In this document: positions 46,826-56,201 of the stretch, piece by piece
Layout of the letters: each line of letters opens with the position of its first letter
How positions within the stretch are numbered: position 1 is the first letter of the stretch
Assembly: GCF_000196135.1 (NCBI RefSeq)
Contig: NC_005090.1
Coordinates: 1,188,001 to 1,252,000 of the forward strand
DNA from: Wolinella succinogenes DSM 1740
GTDB lineage: Bacteria > Campylobacterota > Campylobacteria > Campylobacterales > Helicobacteraceae
Length of the DNA: 64,000 nt
Direction of reading: 5' to 3'
Made by a program: the position numbers and the translations under genes
Notes under the pieces: model-generated
Told to the model about the DNA's origin: nothing
Database searches by the model: none
The model's input: only the letters and a program-made list of their open reading frames with translations

Positions 46826-47749
46826 TTAGATTTTTCCAGCACTGCCAAGAATCTGCATTCGCTCGACCATCACCTTTTTCATCGCCTTCATTCCAGGGGC
46901 AAAGAACTTACGGAGGTCAAACTGCGTGTTATCTTCATTGGCAACTCTTCGAACTTCTGCCATGAAAGCGATTCTTAGGTCGGTATCCGTGTTGACCTTG
47001 TTGATTCCCCCTTTAACCGCCTCTTGCAAGAAGGCAAAAGGAACCCCTTTGCTCCCCTTAAGGTCGCCTCCCGTAGAGAGAAAGGCCTCTTTGACATAGT
47101 CAGGAATCGCGCTTGCTCCATGGAGCACAAGGGGAATATTGGTGCGGCGCTTCACCTCTTGAAGTCTTTCAAAATCAAGCTTGGGCTCGCCTTTGAACTT
47201 GAAAGCTCCATGGCTAGTGCCAATGGCGGGTGCAAGAAAATCCACACCACTCTCTTTGACAAAAAGTTCCGCCTCTTCAGGATTGACCAGCACGGCATCT
47301 TTTTCATCCACGCTAATGTTATCTTCGATTCCCATGAGCCGTCCAAGCTCTGCTTCCACACTCACACCGCAGGCGTGTGCCATCTCCACAACCCTTTGGG
47401 TCTCATGAAGATTCTCTTCAAATTTATGGTGGCTCGCATCAATCATCACTGAGGTGAATCCTGCTCTAATTGCCTTAGCACAACTCTCATAGGTGGTGCC
47501 ATGATCTAGGTGCAACGCCACAGGAATATGAGGATAACGGGAGGAGAGGAGTCTCACCAAGCCCACCGTTACTTCCATTCCCATATATTTAATCGCCCCT
47601 TCGCTGGCTTGAACAATGATCGGAGAGGAGGCCTCATGGGCTGCCTCAAAAATCGCGCTCAGCATCTCAAAGTTGACAAAGTTAAACGCCCCGACTCCAT
47701 AACCCTCTTTATGAGCTCTCTGAAGAATCTCGCTTCCGCTTCTTAGCAT
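46826..47749 (-). CDS. fba: Class II fructose-bisphosphate aldolase
   Basis: 307 residues, zinc-dependent TIM barrel; interconverts fructose-1,6-bisphosphate and triose phosphates, probably in the gluconeogenic direction in this asaccharolytic group. Catalytic Asp82 and zinc His83 are in HLDHG; further zinc ligands are in GTSHGAFKF and LHGASAIP. FBA rather than tagatose type is assumed from context. Starts 21 bp after the PPIase gene. Confidence 0.92.
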   Translation of the reverse strand: MLRSGSEILQRAHKEGYGVGAFNFVNFEMLSAIFEAAHEASSPIIVQASEGAIKYMGMEVTVGLVRLLSSRYPHIPVALHLDHGTTYESCAKAIRAGFTSVMIDASHHKFEENLHETQRVVEMAHACGVSVEAELGRLMGIEDNISVDEKDAVLVNPEEAELFVKESGVDFLAPAIGTSHGAFKFKGEPKLDFERLQEVKRRTNIPLVLHGASAIPDYVKEAFLSTGGDLKGSKGVPFAFLQEAVKGGINKVNTDTDLRIAFMAEVRRVANEDNTQFDLRKFFAPGMKAMKKVMVERMQILGSAGKI

Positions 47750-47770
47750 CCATCCACTCCTTGGTTGAAG

Positions 47771-48586
47771 TTATTTAAAAGTGACTTGAGCCTTCTCTCG
47801 AAGCTTTTTCGCTGTAGAGGAGACGCTGTCTCTGAATTTTTGGATTTTAAGATTCTGCTCGATTTGAGGCTTGACATCCTCATAGGGGAGTACGGCCTGC
47901 GCTTTTTTATCTTCAGCATAGATAACATGGTAGCCAAATTGAGTCTTCACAGGGGTCTTGCTATAGCTTCCTTTTTGAAGGGCAAAGGCTGCGTTGGCAA
48001 ACTCAGGCACCATCTGATCTTTACTAAACCATCCAAGCTCCCCTCCATTTTGCCCCGCAGGGTCGATGGATTTGCTCTTAGCAAGCTCGCTAAACTTCTC
48101 GCTCGCCTTGGCACCTGCTTTGCCAATCTCGGCGATCACCTCTTTGGCCTCTTTCTCGTTTTGCACCAAAATATGCTTTGCCTTCACGAGCTCAGGCTGA
48201 ACAAACTTCTCTTTATTCTCATCATAAAATTTTCGCATATCGCCTTCAGAGACCTTAGCATTATTCATCTGCTGTCGCATCCAAACCTCAAGCGTCAAAT
48301 CCTCTTTCGCATCCTCTAGGGCGTCTTTAAACTCCTTGGAGTTCTGAATCCCCTCGCTTTTGGCTTGTTTGGCTAGCAATTTGCGCTCAATGGCTTGCTC
48401 TAAGACCTTCTTTTGCATATCTTCAGGAAGCTGATCGTAGCTCACTCCAGGCATGGCTCGAAGCATGACGCTAATGTCTTTATCGGTGATCTCATCTCCA
48501 TCGACGCTTGCCAATGTTTTAGCACTCAAAGAGAGGCCACTTAGCAACAGAATCGCCGCCACACTACTGATTAAACTCTTTCTCAT
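47771..48586 (-). CDS. Periplasmic peptidyl-prolyl isomerase, SurA/PEB4-like
   Basis: 271 residues from ATG 48586; GGAG lies a few bases upstream and the signal peptide begins there, so the longer TTG start at 48664 is rejected. Signal peptide about 1-21, SurA-like N-terminal chaperone region, a PpiC parvulin domain (about 130-225, KAKHILVQNEKEA ... LGWFSKDQMVPEF) and a helical tail. Matches HP0175/PEB4, which help fold outer-membrane proteins. Located upstream of fba, the pairing seen in Campylobacter and Helicobacter. Confidence 0.9.
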   Translation of the reverse strand: MRKSLISSVAAILLLSGLSLSAKTLASVDGDEITDKDISVMLRAMPGVSYDQLPEDMQKKVLEQAIERKLLAKQAKSEGIQNSKEFKDALEDAKEDLTLEVWMRQQMNNAKVSEGDMRKFYDENKEKFVQPELVKAKHILVQNEKEAKEVIAEIGKAGAKASEKFSELAKSKSIDPAGQNGGELGWFSKDQMVPEFANAAFALQKGSYSKTPVKTQFGYHVIYAEDKKAQAVLPYEDVKPQIEQNLKIQKFRDSVSSTAKKLREKAQVTFK

Positions 48587-48652
48587 TGTTTCTCCAATTT
48601 TTCGTTTAAACTTACGACTATTGTCGCTTAAGGCAATCAAATCCAATGGCTC

Positions 48653-48660
48653 ATTATAAT
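48653..48660. promoter_or_regulatory. Shared -10 region (ATTATAAT)
   Basis: The 8-mer contains TATAAT on the minus strand (48653-48658), about 67 bp before the PPIase start, and TATAAT on the plus strand (48655-48660). No good -35 is seen. The plus-strand copy overlaps the DUF2628 start codon, so it would only serve a later start. Confidence 0.35.
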
Positions 48661-49222
48661 GCAAGACGACTTAAAGAGTATCTTCAAAAAGAGGCTAAGG
48701 CTCCCTATGACCCCTCCTGTTTTCACTCAAGCAGAGCGCGAGCTCATCCGCACCTATATCAACTCATCCGCTTCGCTTTTCTACTATGAGAGCGCTTTCA
48801 CTCGCTTTCGCCTAAGGGGCTTTGACTCCTTTGCGTGGTGCTGGTCTTGGTGGGCTTTTTGGGGTGGACCGCTCTTCTTGCTCTATCGCAAGCTCTACAT
48901 AGAAGCGATTTTGCTCTTTATTGTGGGGCTATTTTTACACTCCCTTCCCTTTGGAACCATCCTCTATATGGTGCTTCGAGGAGGAGTTCTCCCCTATCTC
49001 ATCTATCGCCGATTCCAAAATAAGCTTGCCCACGCCAAGGCTTTGAGTGATAGCTTTGAAGAACAGAAGCGATTCCTTCAAAAAGAGGGTGGCACCAGCC
49101 TTGGTGCACTTTTGGCAGGAATATTCGCTTATCTCTTTTTTGGATTAGGCCTCCTTCTCCATCTAGGTCTTAGCGTGGCCTTTTGGCTCCTTGTGGTGGG
49201 GCCTTTGGGAGAGTGGGTGTGA
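48659..49222 (+). CDS. DUF2628-type membrane protein
   Basis: 187 residues with a cytoplasmic N-terminal region (about 1-50, including LFYYESAFTRFRLRGFDSFAW) and hydrophobic segments near 55-70, 75-90, 93-110 and 145-185. The Ser-Phe-aromatic pattern before a Trp-rich first helix fits DUF2628. ATG at 48659 is used; ATG at 48707 is a plausible later start. Followed by a CysZ/EI24-type gene in TGATG overlap. Function unknown. Confidence 0.65.
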   Translation: MQDDLKSIFKKRLRLPMTPPVFTQAERELIRTYINSSASLFYYESAFTRFRLRGFDSFAWCWSWWAFWGGPLFLLYRKLYIEAILLFIVGLFLHSLPFGTILYMVLRGGVLPYLIYRRFQNKLAHAKALSDSFEEQKRFLQKEGGTSLGALLAGIFAYLFFGLGLLLHLGLSVAFWLLVVGPLGEWV

Positions 49223-49917
49223 TGGAGCTCTACTCTAAAGCCCTCCAAGATGCGCTCAGTCGCCCCATGATTCTTCTTGCCCTCTTGCCTCTTTTTACAG
49301 GAGCGGTGATCGCCTATTTTAGTTTTTATTTTCTCATCGAACCGCTTCATGCTCTGATTCTTGATTGGCTTCAAGGAGGAGTTCTCCCCTATTGGATCGA
49401 TTCGATTCTCAAAGCTCTTTGGGGGATTCTCTTGGGGGTGGGGGCGATTTTGTGGTTTGTGATGGCGGTGATGATCGTGCAACTCTTTTTGGGAATCTTC
49501 TATGCGCCCTGGATCGTTGCTTATGTCCAAAAACGCCACTATCCCTCTCTAAGACTTCTAGAGGGAGAATCTCTTCTTGGGGGAATAGGCGATTTCACCT
49601 CTTTGCTTTTTCGCTTTTTGGGGATTCTTCTCCTCTCGCTCCCGCTCTCTTTTATCCCCTTTGTGGGGCCACTGATTTGGCTTTGGCCTTTTTTCTATCT
49701 CTTTTATCAAAGCCTCATGCTCGATGTCTCGGGTGTCATCTTTTCCAAAGAGGAGAGAATAGCCCTAGAGATTCGCCTTGGGTGGAGAATGAAACGATTC
49801 CTCCTTGGACTCTATCTCTTAGGGGTGATTCCTCTACTCAATCTCTTTGTTCCAATCTTTCAGATTCTAAGCCTTGCCCACTTTCTCTTGAGCGAAAAAG
49901 AGCGGTCACTTTCCTAG
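49222..49917 (+). CDS. EI24/CysZ-family membrane protein
   Basis: 231 residues from ATG 49222, which overlaps the previous stop. About six hydrophobic segments; the sequence SLPLSFIPFVGPLIWLWPFFYLFYQS matches the conserved P-F-V-G-P core of the EI24 (CysZ) family. CysZ imports sulfate in E. coli, but many EI24 proteins have no tested function, so sulfate transport is not claimed. Ends convergently inside mnmE by 12 bp. Confidence 0.75.
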   Translation: MELYSKALQDALSRPMILLALLPLFTGAVIAYFSFYFLIEPLHALILDWLQGGVLPYWIDSILKALWGILLGVGAILWFVMAVMIVQLFLGIFYAPWIVAYVQKRHYPSLRLLEGESLLGGIGDFTSLLFRFLGILLLSLPLSFIPFVGPLIWLWPFFYLFYQSLMLDVSGVIFSKEERIALEIRLGWRMKRFLLGLYLLGVIPLLNLFVPIFQILSLAHFLLSEKERSLS

Positions 49918-51276
49918 GCAAAACTGCCCAAACATCACATCCAAAAGCTCGCTCGTCTCATAGGGGCGAGTGATGAGAGAGAGCTCTTTGAGTGCTCCTT
50001 GGATATGATAGGCAAAGAGCTCCAACTCTCCCTCAATAAGCCTATCTCTTGCCTCTTTGAGCTCGCCTAGGGCACTTTTGACACAGAGAAGCTGTCGCTC
50101 TGAAGTGAGCATGAGCTCCTCCCCTCCCCCTTGCTCATCTAGCCAAGAGGCAAGCAGGGATAAAAGCTCCTCCACTCCTCCCTCTTTGGCTGAAATATAG
50201 CGATGAGGATAGCTTTCTAGCTCACTATCTTGGAGCTCCCTTGAGAGGTCGCTTTTGTTGAAAAGCACCAAGATGCGGCGATTCTCCTGATGAGCACGCA
50301 AGAGCTCTTTGATCTGCTCATCTTCAGGACTCAGAGACTGACTTGAATCAAAAAGAGCCAACACCATGTCGCTCTCCTTGAGCGCCAAAAGAGTGCGCTC
50401 TATGCCGATCTTCTCAATCGCATCTTGAGCCTCTCTAATTCCTGCGGTATCCACGATCCTCACCCAGTGATTCCCTAGGTGCAGGCTCTCTTCAATCGTA
50501 TCGCGCGTGGTTCCGGGGATGTCACTCACAATCGCCCTCTCCCACAGAAGAAGGGCGTTTAAAAGCGAACTTTTACCCACATTGGGACGACCGATGATGG
50601 CTAGCTTGTAGCCCTCCACCAGTGATGAGCGCCGTTTGGAACCTTGATAGATTCGCTCTAAATCCTCTGCAATACGCTCGATCTTCTCGACCATTCTTGC
50701 CTCTAGATCGCTTGGCAAATCCTCTTCGGCATAATCGATGCTCACTTCAGCATAGGCGAGAATCTCCACAAGTGAGCCTCTCACCCCCTCCACATAGCGC
50801 CCCAGCTCCCCTTTGAGCTGCTTGAGGAGCACCTTGTACGACTCATCGCTCTTGGCTTCGATTAGCTTACCAATGGCTTCGGCTTGGGAGAGGTCAATGC
50901 GTCCATTAAGAAAGGCCCGATAGGTGAATTCCCCTGCTCTAGCCACTCTAGCACCCAAAGCGAGCGCCTCTTGAATGATCTTGCGCGCAATGAGCGTCCC
51001 TCCATGGCACTGGATCTCCACCACCTCTTCGGCGGTATAGCTGTGAGGCGCCTTGAAATAGATCAATATCGCCTCATCCATCATCTCATCTTCGCGATTC
51101 CAGAGATTGGCGAGGGTGGCGTGGCGTGGCTGCAAGTGATCGCGTCTAGAGAGTTTGAGTGCTATCTCTAGCGCCCTAGAGCCGCTTAGTTTCACGACTG
51201 CCAAGGCTCCCGCTCCTGAAGGAGTCGAGAGGGCGATAATAGTCTCTGGGGTGGAGGAGTTATTTGTTGAAATCAT
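49906..51276 (-). CDS. mnmE: tRNA modification GTPase MnmE
   Basis: 456 residues. N-terminal folate-binding domain (1-118), helical domain, and an inserted G domain with GRPNVGKSS near 226, DTAG near 273 and NKSD near 336. The C-terminal CxGK motif is CLGK, with the key Cys four residues from the end. With MnmG it makes cmnm5U34 in tRNA. Starts inside the jag end (17-bp overlap). Confidence 0.95.
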   Translation of the reverse strand: MISTNNSSTPETIIALSTPSGAGALAVVKLSGSRALEIALKLSRRDHLQPRHATLANLWNREDEMMDEAILIYFKAPHSYTAEEVVEIQCHGGTLIARKIIQEALALGARVARAGEFTYRAFLNGRIDLSQAEAIGKLIEAKSDESYKVLLKQLKGELGRYVEGVRGSLVEILAYAEVSIDYAEEDLPSDLEARMVEKIERIAEDLERIYQGSKRRSSLVEGYKLAIIGRPNVGKSSLLNALLLWERAIVSDIPGTTRDTIEESLHLGNHWVRIVDTAGIREAQDAIEKIGIERTLLALKESDMVLALFDSSQSLSPEDEQIKELLRAHQENRRILVLFNKSDLSRELQDSELESYPHRYISAKEGGVEELLSLLASWLDEQGGGEELMLTSERQLLCVKSALGELKEARDRLIEGELELFAYHIQGALKELSLITRPYETSELLDVMFGQFCLGK

Positions 51277-52195
51277 TCACAATCACATAGCGCTCATTGT
51301 CGCTATTGAGACGGAAGGAGACATACTTGTCGGGGAACTCCTCTCGGAGCTGCTTGAGAGCGATATGGGCGAGCACCCCATCAAGAGGTCGCGTCTGACC
51401 TCGGCCAAACTTTTTGATATTCTCAATCACAGGAGAGAGATAATTGCGAATCATCTCCTCTTGATTCTTAAGAAACTCTGCAATCTCTAAGCGAATCATG
51501 AAACCATACTTGCTATTCACCCAGTTAAAAAGTAGATAGGAGAGTGCTTTGTATCGATACCCCTCTTTTCCAATGAGAAGCGCCGAATCTTCACCCTTGA
51601 ACTCAATAAAAAGAGTGGTTTCATCAAAAGGTCTGACACGAATGCGCTCAATTTTGAAAGGGAGATTCAAAAAGAGAAGATTGATCTCGTCTTCCACCTC
51701 TTGGGCGATTCGATCAATATCATTCTTCTCCTTGAAGAAGTTGCTATCAATGAGCGCATCCACTCTCTTTGAAGTCGCCAAGCTCGCCGATGGGGTGCTC
51801 ATCGGGGGTGACTCTATTTCCTTAGGAGCAAGAGAGCTTTCCCTAGAAGCCATTAGGGCATCGCGCTCCTTCTCCCTAGGATTCTCCCTCTCCTTGGGGC
51901 GTCGCTCCAGAGGGAATCGCTTTGGCTCAGCTCTTGTCTCACAAGAGGGGCGTATCACCTCTTGCCTCTCGCGATGCTCTCGCAAAGGGCGTCTAATCTC
52001 CCTCTCGGGGATTACGGGAATTGCACTCACAGGAGCGATGGTCGCAACAATCTTAGCCGCTTTTTTACCAATCCCCCAAAAGCCCTTTTTGGGCTGCTCA
52101 ATAATCTCATACTCCACATCTGCCACAGAGCAAGAGAGCTCCTTGGCGGCTAGAATGAGCGCTTCTTCTAGCGTTGGCGCTTCAATCTTTACCAC
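51260..52195 (-). CDS. jag: Jag/KhpB-like RNA-binding protein
   Basis: 311 residues: Jag N-terminal domain (1-50, ending PKKGFWGIGKKAAKI), a low-complexity Arg/Glu/Pro-rich linker (about 70-165), a KH domain (about 170-245, ALLIGKEGYRYKALSYL) and a C-terminal R3H-like region whose R-x(3)-H core is not clear. KhpB proteins bind RNA and affect division and envelope genes. Directly downstream of yidC, as in most bacteria. 12 bp separate the genes. Confidence 0.88.
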   Translation of the reverse strand: MVKIEAPTLEEALILAAKELSCSVADVEYEIIEQPKKGFWGIGKKAAKIVATIAPVSAIPVIPEREIRRPLREHRERQEVIRPSCETRAEPKRFPLERRPKERENPREKERDALMASRESSLAPKEIESPPMSTPSASLATSKRVDALIDSNFFKEKNDIDRIAQEVEDEINLLFLNLPFKIERIRVRPFDETTLFIEFKGEDSALLIGKEGYRYKALSYLLFNWVNSKYGFMIRLEIAEFLKNQEEMIRNYLSPVIENIKKFGRGQTRPLDGVLAHIALKQLREEFPDKYVSFRLNSDNERYVIVNDFNK

Positions 52196-52207
52196 GAGAT
52201 AAAAGCC

Positions 52208-53818
52208 TCAATCACTTAAGCCACTTGGCTTGGCAGCTGCCGCGCGCTTTTTAGCCTCTAGCGTCTTATTGATGAAGAGTTGTTGAGCAATAGAGAAGAC
52301 GTTGCTCACAAACCAATAGAGCACTAGACCTGAGGGGAAGGTGACAAAGAAGAAGGTGAAAATCAGTGGCAAGAACTTAAACACCTTCTCTTGCATTGGG
52401 TCGGTGAAAGTCGTGGGAGTGAGATGTTGCTGCAAGAACATCGAAGCCCCCATGAGGATAGGCAAAATAAAATAAGGATCCATCACCGAAAGGTCATTGA
52501 TCCAAAGAATCCAATCCGCCCCTTTGAGCTCGATGGCGTTGTAGAGAACTCGATAGATGGCAAAAAAGATAGGCATCTGCAAAAGCAGGGGAAGGCATCC
52601 TCCCATAGGGTTGGCGCCATGCTTTTTGTAGAGCTCCATCATATGCACCTGAAGCTTTTGGGGGTCACCCTTGTACTTTTCTTGGATCTCTTTCATTTTA
52701 GGGGCGATATCTTTGAGCTTCTGCATGGAGACCATCCCCTTATAAGTGAGGGGAAAGAGGATGATTCTCACCACCAAAGTGAGAAGAACAATCGCCCATC
52801 CCCAGTTGCCGCAGAATTTATAGAGCCAATCCAAAAGCAAAAAGAGGGGCTTGGCAAAGAAGGTGATGAAACCATACTCCACCACGTCCGTGAGCGAAGG
52901 ATAGATGCTCTCTAAAAGTCTAAAATCTTTCGCGCCAATGTAGCCTGAGAGTTTCAGATGATCAAGCGCCTCTACAAAAGGCTCAGGATTCTTCTCGGCA
53001 TTTTTACTAATCACCACTCTTAGCCCTTGAGGTTCCTTCACAAAAAAGAGGGTAGTGTAGTATCGATCGACACTCGCCACAAAGCGAGCTCCTTCAAAGA
53101 TCTCATCTTTTTTAGCATCACCATCTTCAGTGGTATGGATAGTTCCGCCGCTCTCTTTAAGCACCACTCCATTGAAGGCAAACTTGTCGCTTTCAGCGAT
53201 AGGTCTAGCCCCAGGAGAGAGAAAAAAGCGCTTTTGAGAGCCTGAGGTCTCAACCTCTAAATCGTAATTTCCATCGGGATAGAAAGTGAGCTTCTTGGTA
53301 AGTTTAAATCCCTCTAGCTCTTGAGTGAGCGTGAGAGTCTCTGGGGTATTCCTGATCTCAACAAGATCACGATCAGAGTAATAACTCTTAGCAAAAGCCT
53401 CTTTATTAGTGGTCGCATCAGAGAATCGAACCTCTAGAGGACGCAAAGAGGAGAGGGGGGCGAGTAAGGGAAGCTCTTTTTGTTCTTTAAGAAACTTCGC
53501 GTCCTTGAGGTAAACCTGAGCGATTCTTCCCAAAGAATCGATCTCTAGCCTAAAGTGACTCCCTTGCACTGTGGCGATGATATCTTTAGAAGGCGAGGTC
53601 TCAGCCATAGCTACTGATGAGACTTGACCCTCTTTGGGGGATGAAGAGGTTTGAGGTGCGGCCTGCTGCTCGGCTCTCTCCATTGAAGTGCTCTCCTTTA
53701 GAGGAGCCTCTTTCACGGGGGCAAAGAAATAGGAGTAAGGAATAAAAAACAGTAGCGAAATGGCGGTGGCGATGAGGATTCTCATCTGTAGATTGAGTTT
53801 GTCAAAATTGTCTAGCAC
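52208..53818 (-). CDS. yidC: Membrane protein insertase YidC
   Basis: 536 residues from GTG 53818, which has GAAGG upstream and overlaps the yidD end (GTGCTAG); ATG 53785 is an alternative, while longer starts lie inside yidD. N-terminal helix, periplasmic beta-domain (about 60-330) and the five-helix insertase core (LYKFCGNWGWAIVLLTLVVR, then GGCLPLLLQMPIFFAIYRVL). Conserved Arg in the second core helix present (VVRIILFPL). Inserts inner-membrane proteins with or without SecYEG. Confidence 0.94.
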   Translation of the reverse strand: MLDNFDKLNLQMRILIATAISLLFFIPYSYFFAPVKEAPLKESTSMERAEQQAAPQTSSSPKEGQVSSVAMAETSPSKDIIATVQGSHFRLEIDSLGRIAQVYLKDAKFLKEQKELPLLAPLSSLRPLEVRFSDATTNKEAFAKSYYSDRDLVEIRNTPETLTLTQELEGFKLTKKLTFYPDGNYDLEVETSGSQKRFFLSPGARPIAESDKFAFNGVVLKESGGTIHTTEDGDAKKDEIFEGARFVASVDRYYTTLFFVKEPQGLRVVISKNAEKNPEPFVEALDHLKLSGYIGAKDFRLLESIYPSLTDVVEYGFITFFAKPLFLLLDWLYKFCGNWGWAIVLLTLVVRIILFPLTYKGMVSMQKLKDIAPKMKEIQEKYKGDPQKLQVHMMELYKKHGANPMGGCLPLLLQMPIFFAIYRVLYNAIELKGADWILWINDLSVMDPYFILPILMGASMFLQQHLTPTTFTDPMQEKVFKFLPLIFTFFFVTFPSGLVLYWFVSNVFSIAQQLFINKTLEAKKRAAAAKPSGLSD

Positions 53819-54156
53819 TGGACTACCTTCATTGATTTGATGAGATAAAACTTCCCTTTCGCGCTCCAGTCCTTCTGGGGGCAGAGGGGGACTAGCCAAA
53901 CCTTAATCAAGCGGGGCGAACCAAAAATCGGAGTGATCCTTTTGGAGATGATTGGATAGTCAATCCCTCCCTCAAACAGAGAGTTGCAACGCAAAATCCT
54001 CCGCAAGGAGAAGAGAAGAGCATACCAAAAATTGGAGTAAGAAAAGAGCCAAAGAGCGTATTCCGAGCAGGAGGGGTAGTATCGACAGGTGGGGCGCTTC
54101 AGAGGTGAAATCACCTTCTGATAAACCCAAATCATCCCAATCAATAGTGTTCGCAT
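53812..54156 (-). CDS. yidD: YidD, membrane protein insertion efficiency factor
   Basis: 114 residues. N-terminal amphipathic helix (IGMIWVYQKVISPLK), then the family signature RPTCRYYPSCSEYALWLF (23-40) with its Cys pair. The C-terminal half is longer than in E. coli YidD (85). Lies between rnpA and yidC as in most bacteria; the start follows the rnpA stop by 13 bp. Confidence 0.92.
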   Translation of the reverse strand: MRTLLIGMIWVYQKVISPLKRPTCRYYPSCSEYALWLFSYSNFWYALLFSLRRILRCNSLFEGGIDYPIISKRITPIFGSPRLIKVWLVPLCPQKDWSAKGKFYLIKSMKVVQC

Positions 54157-54169
54157 CCCAAGGGACTCA

Positions 54170-54505
54170 CTAGACTTTTTCGTTCAAGATCTTCAATTTT
54201 TTGGCTGCGTGGATGAAATCCCTCTCCAAAAGGTCAAACTCCAACTCTAGCAGAGGAGCCTTTGCAACAATCACCAAGACTCCCTCTTTCAAAGAAGAGG
54301 AGTATTGCTGATAAAGCGCCCTCAGTCGTCTTTTGGCGAAGTTTCTTTTAACGGCATTCCCGACCTTTTTGGAGACGGTAAAGCCTACTTTTTTTTCTTT
54401 GAAAGGACGATAAAAAAGAACAAAGGCCGAAGCATGCCACTTCGAACCATGACTATAAGCGGAATCGAACTCTCGGCTCCGCTTGAGGGTCTCTAAACCT
54501 TTTAT
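54170..54505 (-). CDS. rnpA: Ribonuclease P protein component, non-canonical start
   Basis: About 111 residues. Recognised by [17 protein letters not shown] near the N-terminus and the RNR-type signature [21 protein letters not shown]. Binds RNase P RNA for tRNA 5' maturation. The frame opens after a TAG at 54523-54521 and contains no ATG, GTG or TTG before the conserved domain. AUA at 54505 has AAAAAGG eight bases upstream and is my best start, overlapping the rpmH stop by four bases. The gene is intact otherwise. Coordinates of the start are therefore uncertain by a few codons. Confidence 0.82.
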   Translation of the reverse strand: MKGLETLKRSREFDSAYSHGSKWHASAFVLFYRPFKEKKVGFTVSKKVGNAVKRNFAKRRLRALYQQYSSSLKEGVLVIVAKAPLLELEFDLLERDFIHAAKKLKILNEKV

Positions 54506-54636
54506 ACGGCTAGCCTTTTTCTACCTTTAGCTCGTCTAGCATTGATCACTTTTCGTCCATTTTTAGTCTTCATTCGAAGTCGAAAACCGTGCGTTCTTTT
54601 TCGTGGAGTATTGTGGGGTTGATAAGTTCTTTTCAT
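54502..54636 (-). CDS. rpmH: Ribosomal protein L34
   Basis: 44 residues, highly basic, beginning [19 protein letters not shown] and ending [11 protein letters not shown], the invariant L34 pattern. Start at ATG 54636, with GAGAGG upstream. First gene of the rpmH-rnpA-yidD-yidC-jag-mnmE series. In many bacteria dnaA and oriC lie upstream; here a biotin carboxylase gene does. Confidence 0.96.
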   Translation of the reverse strand: MKRTYQPHNTPRKRTHGFRLRMKTKNGRKVINARRAKGRKRLAV

Positions 54637-54721
54637 GTTGAAGTTAACCTCTCTTGAATTTTAAAAAATTTTGGTCGTGGATTTTATCTTTATTTTACTT
54701 AAATCTCTATCAATGAATCTT

Positions 54722-56143
54722 CTAAAGACCCGCACGTGCCGCAATAGCCGCTGCGATCACGGCTGCAATGTCCGCAGGCTCTTCGATATCTTTGGGCATA
54801 AGCTCGCCCATCTTCTTCTCGAGATAGGAGGTGTCAAAGTTGCCCTTGCGAAAGTCACGATCTTTACAAATGTTGATAAGAAAAGGGATGGTGGTCTTGA
54901 TTCCCCTCACGGTAAACTCCCCAAGGGCACGCTTCATCTTGTTAACGGCCAAATCATAACTAGTAGCGCGCACAATGAGTTTGGCGACCATCGAATCATA
55001 ATAGGGGGGAATCGTATAATCTTTGTAGATACAGCTATCCACTCGCACAAAAGGTCCAAGAGCTGGGTAGTAGGAGGTGATTTTACCCGGGGAAGGGACA
55101 AAGTCATTTTTAACATCCTCGGCATTGATGCGCACCTCAATGGCAAAACCTTGGCAGAGGACATCGTTTTGATTCATGTCCAAAATCTCGCCGCTGGCAA
55201 TCCGAATCTGACGACCGATCAGATCCAATCCAGTGATCTCTTCAGTGACGCCATGCTCCACTTGGATTCGCGTGTTCATCTCCATGAAGTAGAAGTTATT
55301 GTAATCATCCACCAAAAACTCTACTGTTCCCGCGTTTGAATAGCCTGTCGCCTTGGCCGCCGCCACCGCGACCGCTCCCATGCGACGACGCAAATCTTCA
55401 CTCATAGTAGGAGAGGGCGCGATCTCTACGAGTTTTTGATGGCGACGCTGAATTGAACAATCACGCTCCATCAAATGAATCACATTGCCATAATTATCGG
55501 CTAAGATTTGAAACTCTATGTGCTTGGGGTTTTGGACATATTTTTCCATGAATACATCATCATTTTTGAAAAATGCCATCGCTTCGCGCTTGCAGGCGTT
55601 GAAGCTATCCTCTAGCTCCTCCTCTTTTTGAACGACCCTAATCCCTCTTCCGCCTCCCCCGCTGCTTGCTTTAAGAATCACGGGGTAACCGATACGCCTG
55701 GCATGGCGTTTGATACTCTCCATGCTCTCCTTGTTGAGCGGTTCTGTTCCGGGAACCACGGGGATTCCATGCCTCTGCATGATCTCTCTGGCCGCATTTT
55801 TATCACCCATCTTGGCGATTACTTCGCTATTGGGGCCAATCCAAACCAAACCCGCCTCGGCAACTTTCTTGGCAAAAAGAGCATTTTCGCTCAAAAATCC
55901 ATACCCTGGGTGAATGGCCTCCGCACCGCTTAGCTTGGCGACTTCGATAATACGATCAGGGTCGAGATAGCCCTTGATAGGATCTTCGCTGATTTCATGG
56001 GTCTCATCCGCCATCTTCACATGCATCGAATCGCGATCGGCTCGCGAGTAGATAGCCACGCTCTCAATGTTTAGGTCATTACAGGCGCGAATAATTCTAA
56101 CGGCGATCTCTCCTCGATTGGCGATCAAAATCTTTTTGAACAT
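54722..56143 (-). CDS. Biotin carboxylase subunit (AccC or pyruvate carboxylase PycA)
   Basis: 473 residues, ATP-grasp enzyme carboxylating biotin on a carrier. ANRGEIAVRIIRAC at 8-21, glycine-rich ATP loop KASSGGGGRGI near 158, MERDCSIQRRHQKL near 228 and the EMNTRIQVEH site near 285. The length and the Ala-rich tail after about 450 (IAAVIAAAIAARAGL) exceed E. coli AccC (449). Campylobacterota have both AccC and a separate pyruvate carboxylase A subunit; the tail makes PycA possible, and no biotin-carrier or transcarboxylase gene is adjacent to decide. Confidence 0.85.
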   Translation of the reverse strand: MFKKILIANRGEIAVRIIRACNDLNIESVAIYSRADRDSMHVKMADETHEISEDPIKGYLDPDRIIEVAKLSGAEAIHPGYGFLSENALFAKKVAEAGLVWIGPNSEVIAKMGDKNAAREIMQRHGIPVVPGTEPLNKESMESIKRHARRIGYPVILKASSGGGGRGIRVVQKEEELEDSFNACKREAMAFFKNDDVFMEKYVQNPKHIEFQILADNYGNVIHLMERDCSIQRRHQKLVEIAPSPTMSEDLRRRMGAVAVAAAKATGYSNAGTVEFLVDDYNNFYFMEMNTRIQVEHGVTEEITGLDLIGRQIRIASGEILDMNQNDVLCQGFAIEVRINAEDVKNDFVPSPGKITSYYPALGPFVRVDSCIYKDYTIPPYYDSMVAKLIVRATSYDLAVNKMKRALGEFTVRGIKTTIPFLINICKDRDFRKGNFDTSYLEKKMGELMPKDIEEPADIAAVIAAAIAARAGL

Positions 56144-56201
56144 AAGACCCCTTCAAAACTCAAATTAGCCCCTCAAAAACGCGGGCGCAAGAGCTTGGAT
56201 T

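Noticed and set aside
51549-52202. 217-codon ORF antisense to jag, Ser/Arg-rich
   Set aside because: Arises from the low-complexity linker of jag read in reverse.
54502-54722. Replication origin near rpmH
   Set aside because: No dnaA gene and no cluster of DnaA-box-like 9-mers is seen in the 85-bp gap; upstream is a biotin carboxylase gene.
54671-55339. 222-codon ORF antisense to the biotin carboxylase
   Set aside because: Lies opposite a highly conserved enzyme and has no known domain or ribosome site.
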